Of a stretch of 64,000 nt of DNA, positions 12,701-23,264 are shown piece after piece. Position numbers and translations under genes: made by a program. This stretch comes from Branchiostoma floridae (Eukaryota > Chordata > Leptocardii > Amphioxiformes > Branchiostomatidae), in contig NC_049981.1 of the NCBI RefSeq assembly GCF_000003815.2, positions 13,847,035 to 13,911,034 on the forward strand, in the 5' to 3' direction. Below the pieces are notes generated by a model. It had not been told where the DNA came from. It saw only the letters and a program-made list of their open reading frames with translations, and did no database searches. Each line of letters opens with the position of its first letter. The stretch's first letter is position 1.

Positions 12701-15119
12701 GCAGGAATCTTCCACACAAGTATCGTACTGTGATCGCTGTAGGAGAAAACATACAACTTTAAACCACGCCGAGTTTATCAAATAAACAGTGATACATTCT
12801 TTAAAATCAAACATCCACAGAAAAAGATTCCTGAAAATTGTTTGAACTTGATGGTGTTTTGATTCTAGCGTAGGCATCTTTTTCTTTGGCAATGATTGCG
12901 AGTACGTTATAGAGTATATTGATAAGACCAAGAGTAAATCAGAACAGTGATATGACAGTTATAACAGTTACTGAACAGAGCAGTAACAGGTATATGATGT
13001 CGATATTACACGACTTCACATAAATGTATATTGTATGTTTTGCTGATGGCATTTTAGTCCATATTGAATGGAGGATATTTTAACGTATAGAGGATGAATA
13101 TTCTGATTTTGCCAACAAGCATTGCTCTCTTAGAATGGAGCCCATGAAAAGATGTTTATCTCTTCGGCAAGTCTGGTCAGCTATTGGTATGTGGCAAAGA
13201 ACCCGGTATTTTCATACGAATACTTGTGGTTTAAGTATCCATGTGTTTTCAGTACTTGTCTATGCCCGCCTGCTGTCTCTGTTTTTCAGCCTGCCTGGCC
13301 ACAAGAATGTTTTAAAAGCCGCGAGGAACGTTAACAGGAGCCAGGGGGAAACATCCAGGGAAAGACTTAACAGTTGCGTACAGCTTGTGGTTTTTCAAAG
13401 CCTGGAGTACTTCCACGATAGTCTACCCGAGAGACGTTCAGGGAAAAATCTTTTCATTCATGGTTGCGTTGAAAAACACACTGGTACATAGAAAAATCAA
13501 AGAATCTGTATTTGTATCTGTATAGCCGATATAACCGCACTCCGGATAACACACCAGCTACTCAGGCACGCGACGCGGCAGCAGCTGGTTATATTATATT
13601 GAACGACCTGTCATGCCAAAGCTTTGCAAATGTAGCTACAAGCGTTGTTTAGAACTATCTAGTACGGATGCCTTCACAAGTTCCGAAAGTTCTAGAGGAA
13701 AATCAAACTTTTGAACGTGTGAGTTTCTTCTTTCCATTTGAAGAATAAATTATTGCCAATATTGAACATTTGCTGAGTAGACAAGGTGTTCTGCTTATAT
13801 GCATACACGCAAAAATTTGTCCGTCTATACCAGATGGCTTTCGGTTATCTTTGTTTTTAGAACTTCAGTTTATGATAACAACATTTTAGCTAGTGATTGC
13901 AAACAGACAAATGGAAAATAAAAGAAATTGTGTTGTCAGCGGTGCTAATGGCCTATTATTTGCTTTCATAATAAGTCAGAACTGTGTGATTTTCTGTGCT
14001 TAACCACCATGACTCGCTATCTTCAAAGGCGTTGTTTCCCTCAGCAACATATGATTGACAGGTAAAACGGACGACAACAATGGCGACGTTGAACCTGATC
14101 TGTTTTGGTGGGGATGTGAATCACTACATTCATACCGACCAAACTCTCGACTCAAGTGTTTAGAACGTTCCTTGGCGACGATACGCGAAAAATTACACGG
14201 AGTGTCCCATCTGGATCTTGGATAAAATATCAGGACACAGCTTTTGAAAATGGTCGGAAATGAAAACATGTACAGGTGTACTTACTATGTGGGTGGATTC
14301 TTGGCCACTTGTTGATAACCTTTTGTTCATTTTCCCCACACAACACTCCACAAACAATTGACCACATGTACACCAACATTTCAAATTCAAACAAAAATCA
14401 CAATCTTCGTAGGATTCCAGACATGAACAGTTTAAAACCCAAGTTACGAGACGCATTTCATAAACACTCTGAAAACTAGACGATACCTAGATCTCAGAGA
14501 AATACAGCACAGAACAACATTGCTCACATTGTGAGTGGAGTAAGCCCATGGCTCACATCACTCAATAAAGTGGTTCTCTAACGTTTAAGTGTTCAGTAAT
14601 TGTAAAGGGGAGCACTTCTAGACACGCGCACAAGGGACAGCCTGTGTCTGGTGAGAAACCTAAGTCCGTGTTTTAAAATAACTGTCTGAAAGATGGCACG
14701 CTTCTACACTCAGGGTACATTTGTAATACAATTCAGACATAGTTTTGGTCTAGACTCTGTTCAGGTTGGACCCTCAAATTTTTAACTGCACGTTTGTTTA
14801 TATGTGACGATTCTACCACAAACATGTTTGAAGCTGTTCTGTAACACTAGTAATGGATTAGTTCTGTTAGGTTGAATTGTTCTTCAATTTGCGTCTTTTT
14901 TATCAAATTACCTTTCCCAGACAACACGTTGTCATACACGTGTTTATGCACAAAATATTGCCGATTAAAAAAGAACTAAGCAAACACTTACCTTAAGATT
15001 GCAGATTTTAAGAAATACAAGATTAAAGGAAGTGTCTTACCGGATTTTCCGACCCCAGCGTCTCCAAGAAGCACTAGTCTGTAGGTTGGAAGCTCTGTTT
15101 TCTTCCCTTCGCTCTTCAT
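9709..15119 (-). CDS. Ras-superfamily small GTPase, RERG/RASL11/RASL12-like
   Basis: Minus-strand exons 15041..15119, 12680..12736, 10624..10697 and 9709..10248 join to 249 residues. Nucleotide-binding motifs are all present: P-loop GDAGVGKS (19-26), switch I YDPTLED with Thr44, DTAGQ (66-70), GNKVD (122-126) and the G5 loop VSAA (152-155). The catalytic-type Gln70 is kept. After DTAGQ the usual switch II sequence is replaced by a Gly/Ser-rich DGTSSTGKG segment. From about residue 180 there is a basic tail (KPKKKMLRRRST, later GKQLRKRSTF) ending HPKEDV with no CAAX box, so membrane binding, if any, must be by charge. Loss of CAAX and the DPTLE switch fit the RERG/RASL group, but orthology to one member is not settled. 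The first intron is 2.3 kb. The start codon lies about 60 bp downstream of a TATA box; an in-frame extension upstream has no ATG. Confidence 0.88.
10429..10470. other. Small hairpin in intron 3 of the Ras-like gene
   Basis: AGGAGAATTACTT at 10429-10441 is the reverse complement of AAGTAATTCTCCT at 10458-10470, leaving a loop of about 16 bases. No function is assigned. Confidence 0.35.
10786..10803. other. 18-bp perfect palindrome in intron 2 of the Ras-like gene
   Basis: CTAGTCTCTAGAGACTAG is its own reverse complement. It is flanked on both sides by the direct motif GGCAAACCC. Confidence 0.4.
13501..13595. repeat. Dispersed repeat, copy 1
   Basis: The stretch from TCTGTATnTGTATCTGTATAG through CCGnTATAACCGC and GATAACACACCAGC recurs at about 53985-54070 with small differences. 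Family unknown; it lies in intron 1 of the Ras-like gene. Confidence 0.55.
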
Positions 15120-15180
15120 GACTACAGCACTGTAGTACAGTCTGGTCTGGTCTGAAAGCAAAGAGCGAGTGCCACCAGCG

Positions 15181-15186
15181 TTTATA
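15181..15186 (-). promoter_or_regulatory. TATA box of the Ras-like GTPase gene
   Basis: The minus strand reads GTATAAACG 62 bp before the start codon. Transcription would begin near 15155, giving a short 5' UTR of about 36 bases. The GC-rich stretch at 15230-15560 just upstream may be the rest of the promoter. Confidence 0.5.
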
Positions 15187-15189
15187 CTA

Positions 15190-18100
15190 TAGAACTGGGC
15201 GACAGTGTTTACATAGAGGGCAAGGACGAGGAGTGGGGAGTGTAGGGTTGCAGTGGTCTAAATGGAAGCCGCCGTCAGCTCGCAAGCATGTGCCTTGTTT
15301 CACGGCCAAACAAAACTTGAGCGAGCGCGAGGGCCTTTGTTGGCTCGACCAAGTCACCTGCGAAGCATTATTGTACGACACAATGCGAGGAATTTCCGGC
15401 GGGCGAATGGGGGTACGAAAGCAGAGTCGGTTAGCTCTAACAGGGTTAGGTAAACCCTGACCCCTCTAAGCGGGAACTGAAAGGTCTGAGTGAGAAACAA
15501 TATCCCGTCTGTTCTGTGCACTCCTAAAGATTCGGGGGAGGGGGCGGGGACACCTGCCGTCATGGCGTTGAAGTATCCGTACTTTTGTTATCTATGGACG
15601 AAAGCTTTTCTTGTCGGCGTAATGTTAAAACTGTGTTTGGGCGGAGCCACCAACACTTGAGGGATTAAGCTTTTAAAACGTCAATTAATTGCATTCATCT
15701 TTCACCTTTTCTAAACACGCCAGGCTTAACCTCAAGTACACCTTATTGGCAAGAGACGGGACGATAGCACTGCATGAGGGTTACGTTTATGAATTATGAA
15801 TTATAATTCTTGCTTTGAAAGATTTTCAGTGGTAGGCATTTCAGAGAAGCTATGATGTATAGTATACAAACTTGCTACTTCAACAGAATTCGACAGCCGT
15901 TACCGTCACAAGACAGCTATGATGTGTACGACGCGTCCACGTAGTACCACGAATGCCCGATCATTTCAATGTCGTAGATCGTAAGGCGAATGCTTTTGTC
16001 GCAGAAATCTGACATAAGCAAAGATCGACAAAGGATCTGTGATTGTTTTTTCCATCACAAGACAGCTAAATTTTGTGCGACAGATACACAAAAATCCCGA
16101 GAATGTCGGACCAATATGGTATCGTAAACTTGTCGTTCAAGGAATGTGCCCGACCCCTTACAACAAAACACACAACAGCGACAGAAGTAAACAAACAAGG
16201 TAAGTTATATCCATTCTATCGGCAGGTGGGCACGCTGTCATCACCTGGTGGCTAGAATTAAGTGGTTGGTCTAGACCAGGCAGTTTTTCTTAGAGGTCAC
16301 GGTCACTTGACATCCATGCGTCTTGGAAAGAAAACTAAGACAGTATCGTCGTTACGTCGCATACGTCGAGCGATCGTCGCAAGAGTGTCGCAAGAGTGCA
16401 AGAGAGTCACAAAATGAGGGCATTCTAGGGACTGTCGTGCAAGTTAACAGCATATATTCTGAATGCTGATTTGAACGTTTGGAAATATATAACGGTTAGT
16501 ATAATGGCACAATGACGCAATATCTAAATCTTTCAACTTGTTCACAATTTTGATGAAAGTTTAGACTAATACATAGGATCATTTGAATGTTTGTGCTTTT
16601 CGCAGATTACAGATTCCAATTTTATAACTACGTCATTTTAACATTCAGAAATTATCTGTATTTCTAAAGGTATCATTCAAGCACGTCAAACCACGCCAAA
16701 TACCACAGCATAGCATGGTTCCGTTTTACACGATAGTGTCAGGAACATATACAACAGCGGTGTGGCTAGGCAAGTAACACTAAACTCTTTCCTTAGAACG
16801 ACTATTGGGGGATAAGCATCGACTAGAAGATTGTAACAAAAATACAATGACGTAATGCAGGTGCATGAACTGTGGTGCTCTGTTCTCGAGCGCTATTGGA
16901 AGAGAAAGCAACGGCTTCTAGTTTCAAAACAAGCTCAGATTAATTTACTTCAAGGAGCCAATAACAAACTTTTTCGCAAATGCGAATTCAAAAAAAGCGT
17001 GTTGCATTCTAAAATACGACGAAAAAAAAACGTTGAAATTATGAAGTATGGTTATAGCGGACTGCGTGGCAATTTTATCGTCTGCTCAGATTGTCAATCA
17101 TCCCTTGACCTTGTCCAACGACCCCTTTAAAATGGCTACACGAGTTGGACACTTTTCTGTCACCACTAACTGTATTTCTCGGCGTCCATGCGAGCTCAAG
17201 TTGTCATCACGTTGGTTCCGGCCGACCGGCTGTGCCCAGGTTGACATATGTGTTTTTAAATGTTCCGCCGATAGCACAGAAAAATGTAAGGATCCAATTC
17301 TAGGACAAAAACTACACAGACATAGGACACTAATTAGCTAACGAAATGGTGCTATGTGTGTGTTACTTTCCATCTGTCTTTGTGCCTTGTAGCTATGCTT
17401 TGGGGTAGGTATTTTCCACTGGAAAAAATTCAAAATTCCAAACAAACTTGCTGAGCAAATTTATCAAACAGAACATTAGTATTGCATGATACGACAAAAA
17501 TAGCTAATTTCTTATCAGCAGTATGCATGCTTATTAGTAACAACCTTGTATGGCTAAGGTTAAGTGCATGAAATGCTGATTCCTGAGTAAGTTTTCATGA
17601 ATCAAAGCATCAAAAATAAAGTATTATAACAGCCATTTCTCGTTCTATAAGTCTAATAATAAGTAAGCAGAATTTTTTCTGTAAATCATAAGGGACAACA
17701 CTTGGCATACCTTGTTTTGCGTTGCCGCAGTTGAGTAGATACCAAGTTGAGTAAAGTCACGTTCCTCTCTGTTTATGTGACTCCCCGAGCTATGACTTTG
17801 CTGCACTTGGGTGGCAAGTTCAATAGTATTTATTTACACACGTAACAATAGTAGGGGACGGAAATAGAGTCTTGAGGTTTTTGAGGGGTTGACACTTGCC
17901 CGAGGATACGGTAAACCAGGGCGTGTCCGGGTGACACCGCACAAAGGATGAGTCTTCAGCGGGGGACCTTGCTGTGAGGTCCGGGCACCCTGACACATCC
18001 GCTCCGGTGATATTAGACTATTGGTCTTTGACATTGTCCCATCCTTTGTCTCTTATCGTCTTAATCATTTCCTTTTATTTATCTAAAAACTGGAAACAAG

Positions 18101-19360
18101 AAAGGAAATTCTATCATCAAATCCCATGGGGGAACAAAAATACATCATGATTATACTAATCAAAGATAACAGTTCAACCCCGTACTTTTCAAAATAGAAT
18201 ATCCCAACTCTCGTGTTGAAGACAGCTGCCCTTTAACCTAAACAGTCAGCAGGTGCCATTATTTATACAGATGACAGGTGGCCATTGTACCAGCCTTCTC
18301 TGCCTGTTGTTTTTGTAACCGATACTTCACACGTTGTTAAGAGCAGGGTGAAAAAAAGAGCATATCTAGTGTCTAGTGGGACGACGGTCACTTTTGTCTC
18401 AGCCATTTGAACGACCATCCAAAGGACTGATGTGCTGTTGTTTACAGTCTGTGCTGAACAGTGCTAGCAGTGTCTGTACGTACTTGAGTACATTAGGAAC
18501 ATACTGAACTTTTTAGCGGTGTTATTTCAGGACGCAAAGAGAAAGGCACATGGCCTTCAAAGTTGACAACTTAACAAAAGAAAATCGGAATGATTAATCT
18601 TTTTAGTTGAAGTATATAGGTTTTTTTTTATATATAATTGTGTCGGCTTTGTTGCCCACACAACCATAGGATTTGATGAAGATATGCACACTTTTATGTA
18701 TCGTTGTTCACTTAAACTTTCTAAGACTTGGGACAAGGCTAACTTTAAAATAAGTTAAAGATTGCGTTTTTGCTACATATCTTTGACACCTGAGCCATTA
18801 GGGATTTATCACGTTGTTTATATCACCACTCTCAGCGACCTTGTATCCAATACAAACTAAGTAAATACAAAAGAAGACAAAAGCCAAACATTCATGATTG
18901 CTGCCGACGAACATTGAACTGAATTTCGGTCGAGTCTAAGACTGAACAAACAAGGGAACCATCCTACGCTTATGTACCAAGTATTTTTCAACTGAAACTC
19001 GAACAACGTTCTGTATTTAACCAGGTTGTACTGATGTTATATATTTGTTCGCGCACGTGCCATGAAAGGGGCCCTAACGAATTGTTTATTTTGACAGAGA
19101 GTTAAACGCACCCAGAGTGACAATAGTTTTTGTGTATTGTTGTGTGTTGCATGATTTCTGATAGGGGTGGGCTGAACAAAAGAGTCCATATAGTGGTGTA
19201 CGAAGCATCTGTTCGTGTGAAATGACCCGGAAAGGTGATGTCTGTTTTGTAAATCCGGTTATTTAGTATTAATTACAAGGATACACAACAATATGGTACC
19301 GGTGTCATATTGGCTATAAGTTGTGAAGGTCAGAAATTCATGGAGGTTATGTCAGGTCAG
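15190..19360. other. Intergenic region without a recognisable gene
   Basis: About 4 kb between the divergently placed Ras-like gene and the 19.7 kb promoter-like patch. A GC-rich block at about 17820-18050 ends, on the minus strand, with GTGTAAATAAATA and may be a UTR or LTR-like repeat fragment. Repeated CGTCG-type words occur near 15920-16400. No open frame has recognisable protein character. Confidence 0.45.
16023..16080. repeat. Dispersed repeat fragment
   Basis: ATCGACAAAGGATCT...TCACAAGACAGCTAAATTTTG matches ATCGACAAAGATCT...TCACAAGACAGCTGCATTTTG at about 38040-38100. A third short match (CACAAGACAGCTATGATG) is at 15908. Probably pieces of one old element. Confidence 0.45.
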
Positions 19361-19366
19361 GTCAGG

Positions 19367-19419
19367 TCTCACTCACTCACTCTCTCTCTCTCTCTCACTC
19401 ACTCTCTCTATCTCTCAGT

Positions 19420-19455
<36 letters not shown>

Positions 19456-19511
19456 TTCTCTTTCACTTACTCACTCACTCACTCTCTCTCTCTCTCCCCC
19501 CCCGCCCCCCC
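19367..19511. repeat. CT-rich microsatellite with poly-C end
   Basis: (TC)n and (ACTC)n tracts followed by C8-G-C7. It is preceded at 19351-19368 by four GGTCA-type tandem words. The open frames here are artefacts of simple repeats. Confidence 0.9.
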
Positions 19512-19544
19512 GGAAAGTCTAAACCACACGTTTCTCGCCACAAA

Positions 19545-19640
19545 ATGGACCAATCGGCGGGCGCCACAGGATGAGCCAATCGGCGGGGAGCGTTTTGCCA
19601 CGCCCACGCGCGAGCTCCTGATTGGCCAAGCCGTCCAAAG
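19545..19640 (+). promoter_or_regulatory. CCAAT-rich, GC-rich promoter-like patch
   Basis: Within 100 bp there are two GnCCAATCGGCGGG motifs (about 19550 and 19577), one inverted CCAAT (CTGATTGGCC, about 19618) and a CCACGCCCACGCGC stretch. This clustering is typical of TATA-less animal promoters and lies just before the exon-like ORF at 19710. Confidence 0.45.
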
Positions 19641-19709
19641 CGGCATATACGGGATAGCATGCTTGAAGGTTACGTTACCAGTATATAGAAGTAAGGGACC
19701 GGTGAAATA

Positions 19710-20011
19710 ATGAAGTATTACAGCTTCAATAGTCGCGCGCTGCGACTTATGGAGCTTTCATTATTAGATGGCCACTGTCCCGAAGAGAAGGAAATAGTGG
19801 AGAACGACCCTTCCTTCCCCACAAAAAGTCAGCTTTCGCCAACCGGACGCCAGCAGAAATGGCGAGAAGTTATGGCGAAACTAACGCTAAAAAACGGCGT
19901 CCTCGCGCATAAAGACGCGCCACAACTGCAGCTTATTTCCGTTGAAGCAGTGCAGGAAACTTTCATGAGATGTCATCACAACCATCGCTCATGGGAGGAA
20001 ACATGGAAGCT
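19710..20011 (+). CDS. Possible first coding exon, function unknown
   Basis: An ATG-led frame of about 100 residues (MKYYSFNSRALRLMELSLLD...) ends at a good splice donor (CTG|GTAGGT). It has codon-like composition and sits directly after a promoter-like patch. The segment KLTLKNGVLAHKD...RCHHNHRSWEETWKL faintly resembles the start of an integrase-type zinc-binding domain (HHCC), but the Cys pair would have to be in a later exon that I could not find. It could be the 5' exon of the MULE/SWIM gene at 23 kb, though the splice phases do not clearly match. Treat as a hypothesis. Confidence 0.35.
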
Positions 20012-20071
20012 GGTAGGTCACAGTGTACATTTTGTTAAAACAACGGATGTACAATTGGCAACGTTACAATA

Positions 20072-21109
20072 GCCCTTATTGATAGAATTCTGACATTTAA
20101 AAAAGGATTAAACGAATTAATCCGTTTGAGTTTTACAACTTTGCTAATAAATACATCACAATCGACACAAATACACATTCAACCCATCTGCACTGACATA
20201 ATAAAGAAAACTGACGCCCAATATGTTATAAACGAGCAATTACTCAAAGTCCGTGACATCAAAACATGACTGACTCAACTGCCGTTACAAGGTCAGTCAG
20301 TCACGTAAGAAGTTGGCCTTACAAAGTCAATCAGATTGGCAGTTTTCACGACTGTGTGGTATTTAACAGTGCGAAATGAATAATGAGTCGAATCTACTCC
20401 TTGTCCAAGATTTCTGTTTGTCTTGAGCAGATAAAGATGGTCATAATCCGCATGTTACTGTAGGTACGGTAATCAGATGACCGCTAGTAACCCCACGGAC
20501 GTGAGTCTAACGCTGTGGATATGCTATCATATGATGAACGTCACAGAGTCACCGCAAGTGTTTTGTGCAATAAATGTTTATGACAACAGATGTAGTAGAA
20601 ATTCTACGAAGCTTGTTTTTTTTACTTGATAGATGCAGTAAGGCTTTCTTGTCCCCACACAAGCGTAATGATATTATACTGTTACATTCAGGAAAAAAAA
20701 ATAGCAGAGTGGAAAGTAGATTTCGCCTGTCTCGTCGGTCGTACCATGGTCCAATTAGTAATATTATTGTGAACAATTTATGGGTGATATATTCGCGTGC
20801 ATTGCTAAATCGCTCGTCAAAATCAAAGAGCCATAAACTGTAGGTTCGACTAAAATCTTCTTGACTTAATTGCAATAATTGGAGGAGACTGGATCTGCAT
20901 AAGTGTCGCAATCCATATCCCTATAAGGCACTGAACCCCGCTCAGATTTCCTTTTAGTATTACCCCTGGTGCAGTATGTAGTTAGATAATACTTGAATTC
21001 CGAGCGGACATTTCTCAGTGTTCCTCTTACCACATAAAGTTCGCACCTTTTGAAATCTAAAGACTCTAGCTGGTCGTATGAAGGCTCCGTCTTTGCAATG
21101 AATTCGCTG
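20072..21109. other. No gene seen
   Basis: AT-rich sequence without recognisable coding, RNA or repeat signature; intronic if the 19710 exon is joined to the 23 kb ORF. Confidence 0.4.
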
Positions 21110-21740
21110 AAAGCGCTAAGACCACCGGTCTGTTACCTTAGCCAAGATGGTTATGTTTTGGGTAGCGTTTGTATGTATGTTTCTATGTTTGTAAGTAACG
21201 TTAGAAAACCAACATAACTCGAGAACGCCTGGAAGGATTGTGTTGATATTCGGTATGTTGGTAGGTCTTGATAAGACCTGGAAACAATTAGATTTTGGGC
21301 CCCTAGCGGCCTGTTCCAGTACTGCAGATGAACTTCCTGGTTTCATATTTCGAGTTCTCCACATGCTGTGGCTATGATTTTTGAGTAGTATACAGCTCTT
21401 GATGCCTATAGTAATTGGTATAGGTTTTGGCCCATAGTGGCTTGTTTTGGAACTGCAGTGCAGGTTTAGTGTGAGACTTTGAAAGGGAATAACTCAAGGT
21501 GACGGATTGTCATGATTTTTGTATGTAGGTAGCTTAAGTGATGCCTCATATAACTACATATTGAATATGCAAATTGGAATCTAATTTGCATAATTAATTA
21601 GAGATATCGTCTAAACATGCTCAGTTCAATTATAGGACCATTGCAACAAGACATTTGTAACCGAGAAAGAGAAGAATATTGTTAGATATATATGATGCAA
21701 AATAAAGACCTAATTTGCATAATTAATGAGAAAATGTTAT
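21110..21740. repeat. Probable dispersed repeat with internal direct motifs
   Basis: Degenerate words recur at different spacings: TTTTGGnCCCnTAGnGGCnTGTT with an ACTGCAG near 21295 and 21430, and CTAATTTGCATAATTAAT at about 21581 and 21709. This looks like an old interspersed element rather than unique sequence. The family was not identified. Confidence 0.4.
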
Positions 21741-22697
21741 ATTGTCATTGTGGTAAATGATGGGAACTTTTTAACACTAACTATAAGACTTTCCAATTGC
21801 ACTGCTAAGTGCTGACCTATCAATTTATGAAGGGTGTGCCATCGTTCCAGTAACACAGCCTTGAAAAGACCTTTGCTTTCCTTTGTTACTTGCCAACGAC
21901 CTAGTCGAAGACAAACATTGCTTGAAGTGTATTTTTTTTGGTTATCATACATGGCCTAGCGGAAGACCAGTGCGTGAAAACTGCATCTCTTGTGTAATAC
22001 AGCCAAACCATCATTGTTCAAAGCTTCAGTGGCTCAGGTGTAGTAGAAAGTAGAAAGCTGCACTACTGTATGAAAGGTATCAATGTTTGACGAGTCAGTC
22101 TTTCCTCCGAACTTGGCCAAAACACAATTTATGAAGGATACTTTAACCACACAATTTTGAAGCAAACTGTCTCTGACCAGTGTGCGACTGTTTGACACAA
22201 TGAAATGGCAAAAACAACTGAAAACATGAAGTTATGACATACCGGTAAACCTTTAATGACACAGGGATGAATCTGACAGTGTGAATGAATGAATGGTATA
22301 CACACAGGCTGAATTGCATTCTTTTACACTTAAAATCATTGGCTTAGGCAAATTACAGCTTTAACGAAATTGCAGCGGACTTACAACAAAATTTGCATTC
22401 TTATAATCAACAAAGACGAAGACTTTCCATGGATAAACACAATTTCATAAAGACAATTTACGAAATTTAATACACATGAAAAGTAATTGTGTGAAACATG
22501 CGTCTTCCAAGCTCTGAAATATTTTTGTTTCCAAGGTCGCGTCTCTCCTGTAGCAGAGTCTGAAAACGGTGCCATGCAGGATTCATTGTTCTAGTGATAT
22601 AGTTTTATTAATAAAGTTATACAAACGACTTCAACATTAATGCTCACATGGTCCCTGGTACATGTATATAAAATCATTTCTATCCATTCCAACCTTT

Positions 22698-23033
22698 AAG
22701 GTATCTCACCTGGTCTCAACTAGTCAAAGAAAACACATATATCTCACCTGTAAGGTACTTTACCTGGTCTCACCTGGACCTCAGTCAAAGAAACCATACA
22801 TATCTCACCTGTAAGGTACGTTACCTGGTCTCACCTGGACCTCAGTCAAAGAAACCATACATATTTCACCTGTAAGGTACGTTACCTGATCTCACCTGGA
22901 CCTCAGTCAAAGAAACCATACATATTTCACCTGTAAGGTACGTTACCTGGTCTCACCTGGACCTCAGTCAAAGAAACCATACATATTTCACCTGTAAGGT
23001 ACTTTACCTGGTCTCACCTGGACCTCAGTCAAA
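22698..23033. repeat. 61-bp minisatellite, about 5.5 copies
   Basis: The unit runs CTCACCTGTAAGGTAC, GTTACCTGGTCTCACCTGG, ACCTCAGTCAAAGAAACCAT and repeats exactly every 61 bp, with one to a few substitutions per copy. The last copy is cut after CAGTCAAAG, exactly where the next repeat begins. Confidence 0.9.
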
Positions 23034-23264
23034 GAGCCAGAACCTGTGTGTCCAATGTCCACGGGAGAGCCAGAACCTGTGTGTCAAGAGTCCATGGGAG
23101 AGCCAGAACCTGTGTGTCCAGAGACCACGGGAGAGCCAGAACCTGTGTGTCAAGAGACCACGGGAGAGCCAGAACCTGTGAGTCAAGAGTCCATGAGAGA
23201 GCCAGAACCTGTGTGTCCAGAGTCCACGCAAGAGCCAGAACCTGCATGTCCAGAGACCACGGCA
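23034..23264 (+). repeat. 33-bp coding minisatellite (seven 11-residue units)
   Basis: Seven contiguous 33-bp units encode EPEPVCPETTG-type repeats at the N-terminus of the MULE/SWIM ORF. As 33 is a multiple of three, every frame stays open, so frame alone does not prove that the repeat is translated. Confidence 0.9.

Noticed and set aside
15262-15453. Overlapping short frames on both strands at 15.2-15.5 kb
   Set aside because: GC-rich promoter flank of the Ras-like gene; none has splice context or a recognisable motif.
17834-18034. 66-codon minus-strand frame in a GC-rich block
   Set aside because: No family resemblance; composition and the AATAAA at its end fit a UTR or repeat fragment better than a gene.
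19310-19574. Two Ser/Leu-rich plus-strand frames
   Set aside because: Pure translation of the CT microsatellite.
22698-23033. CRISPR-like regular array
   Set aside because: The unit is uniform over all 61 bp with no unique spacers, there are no cas genes, and the DNA is animal.
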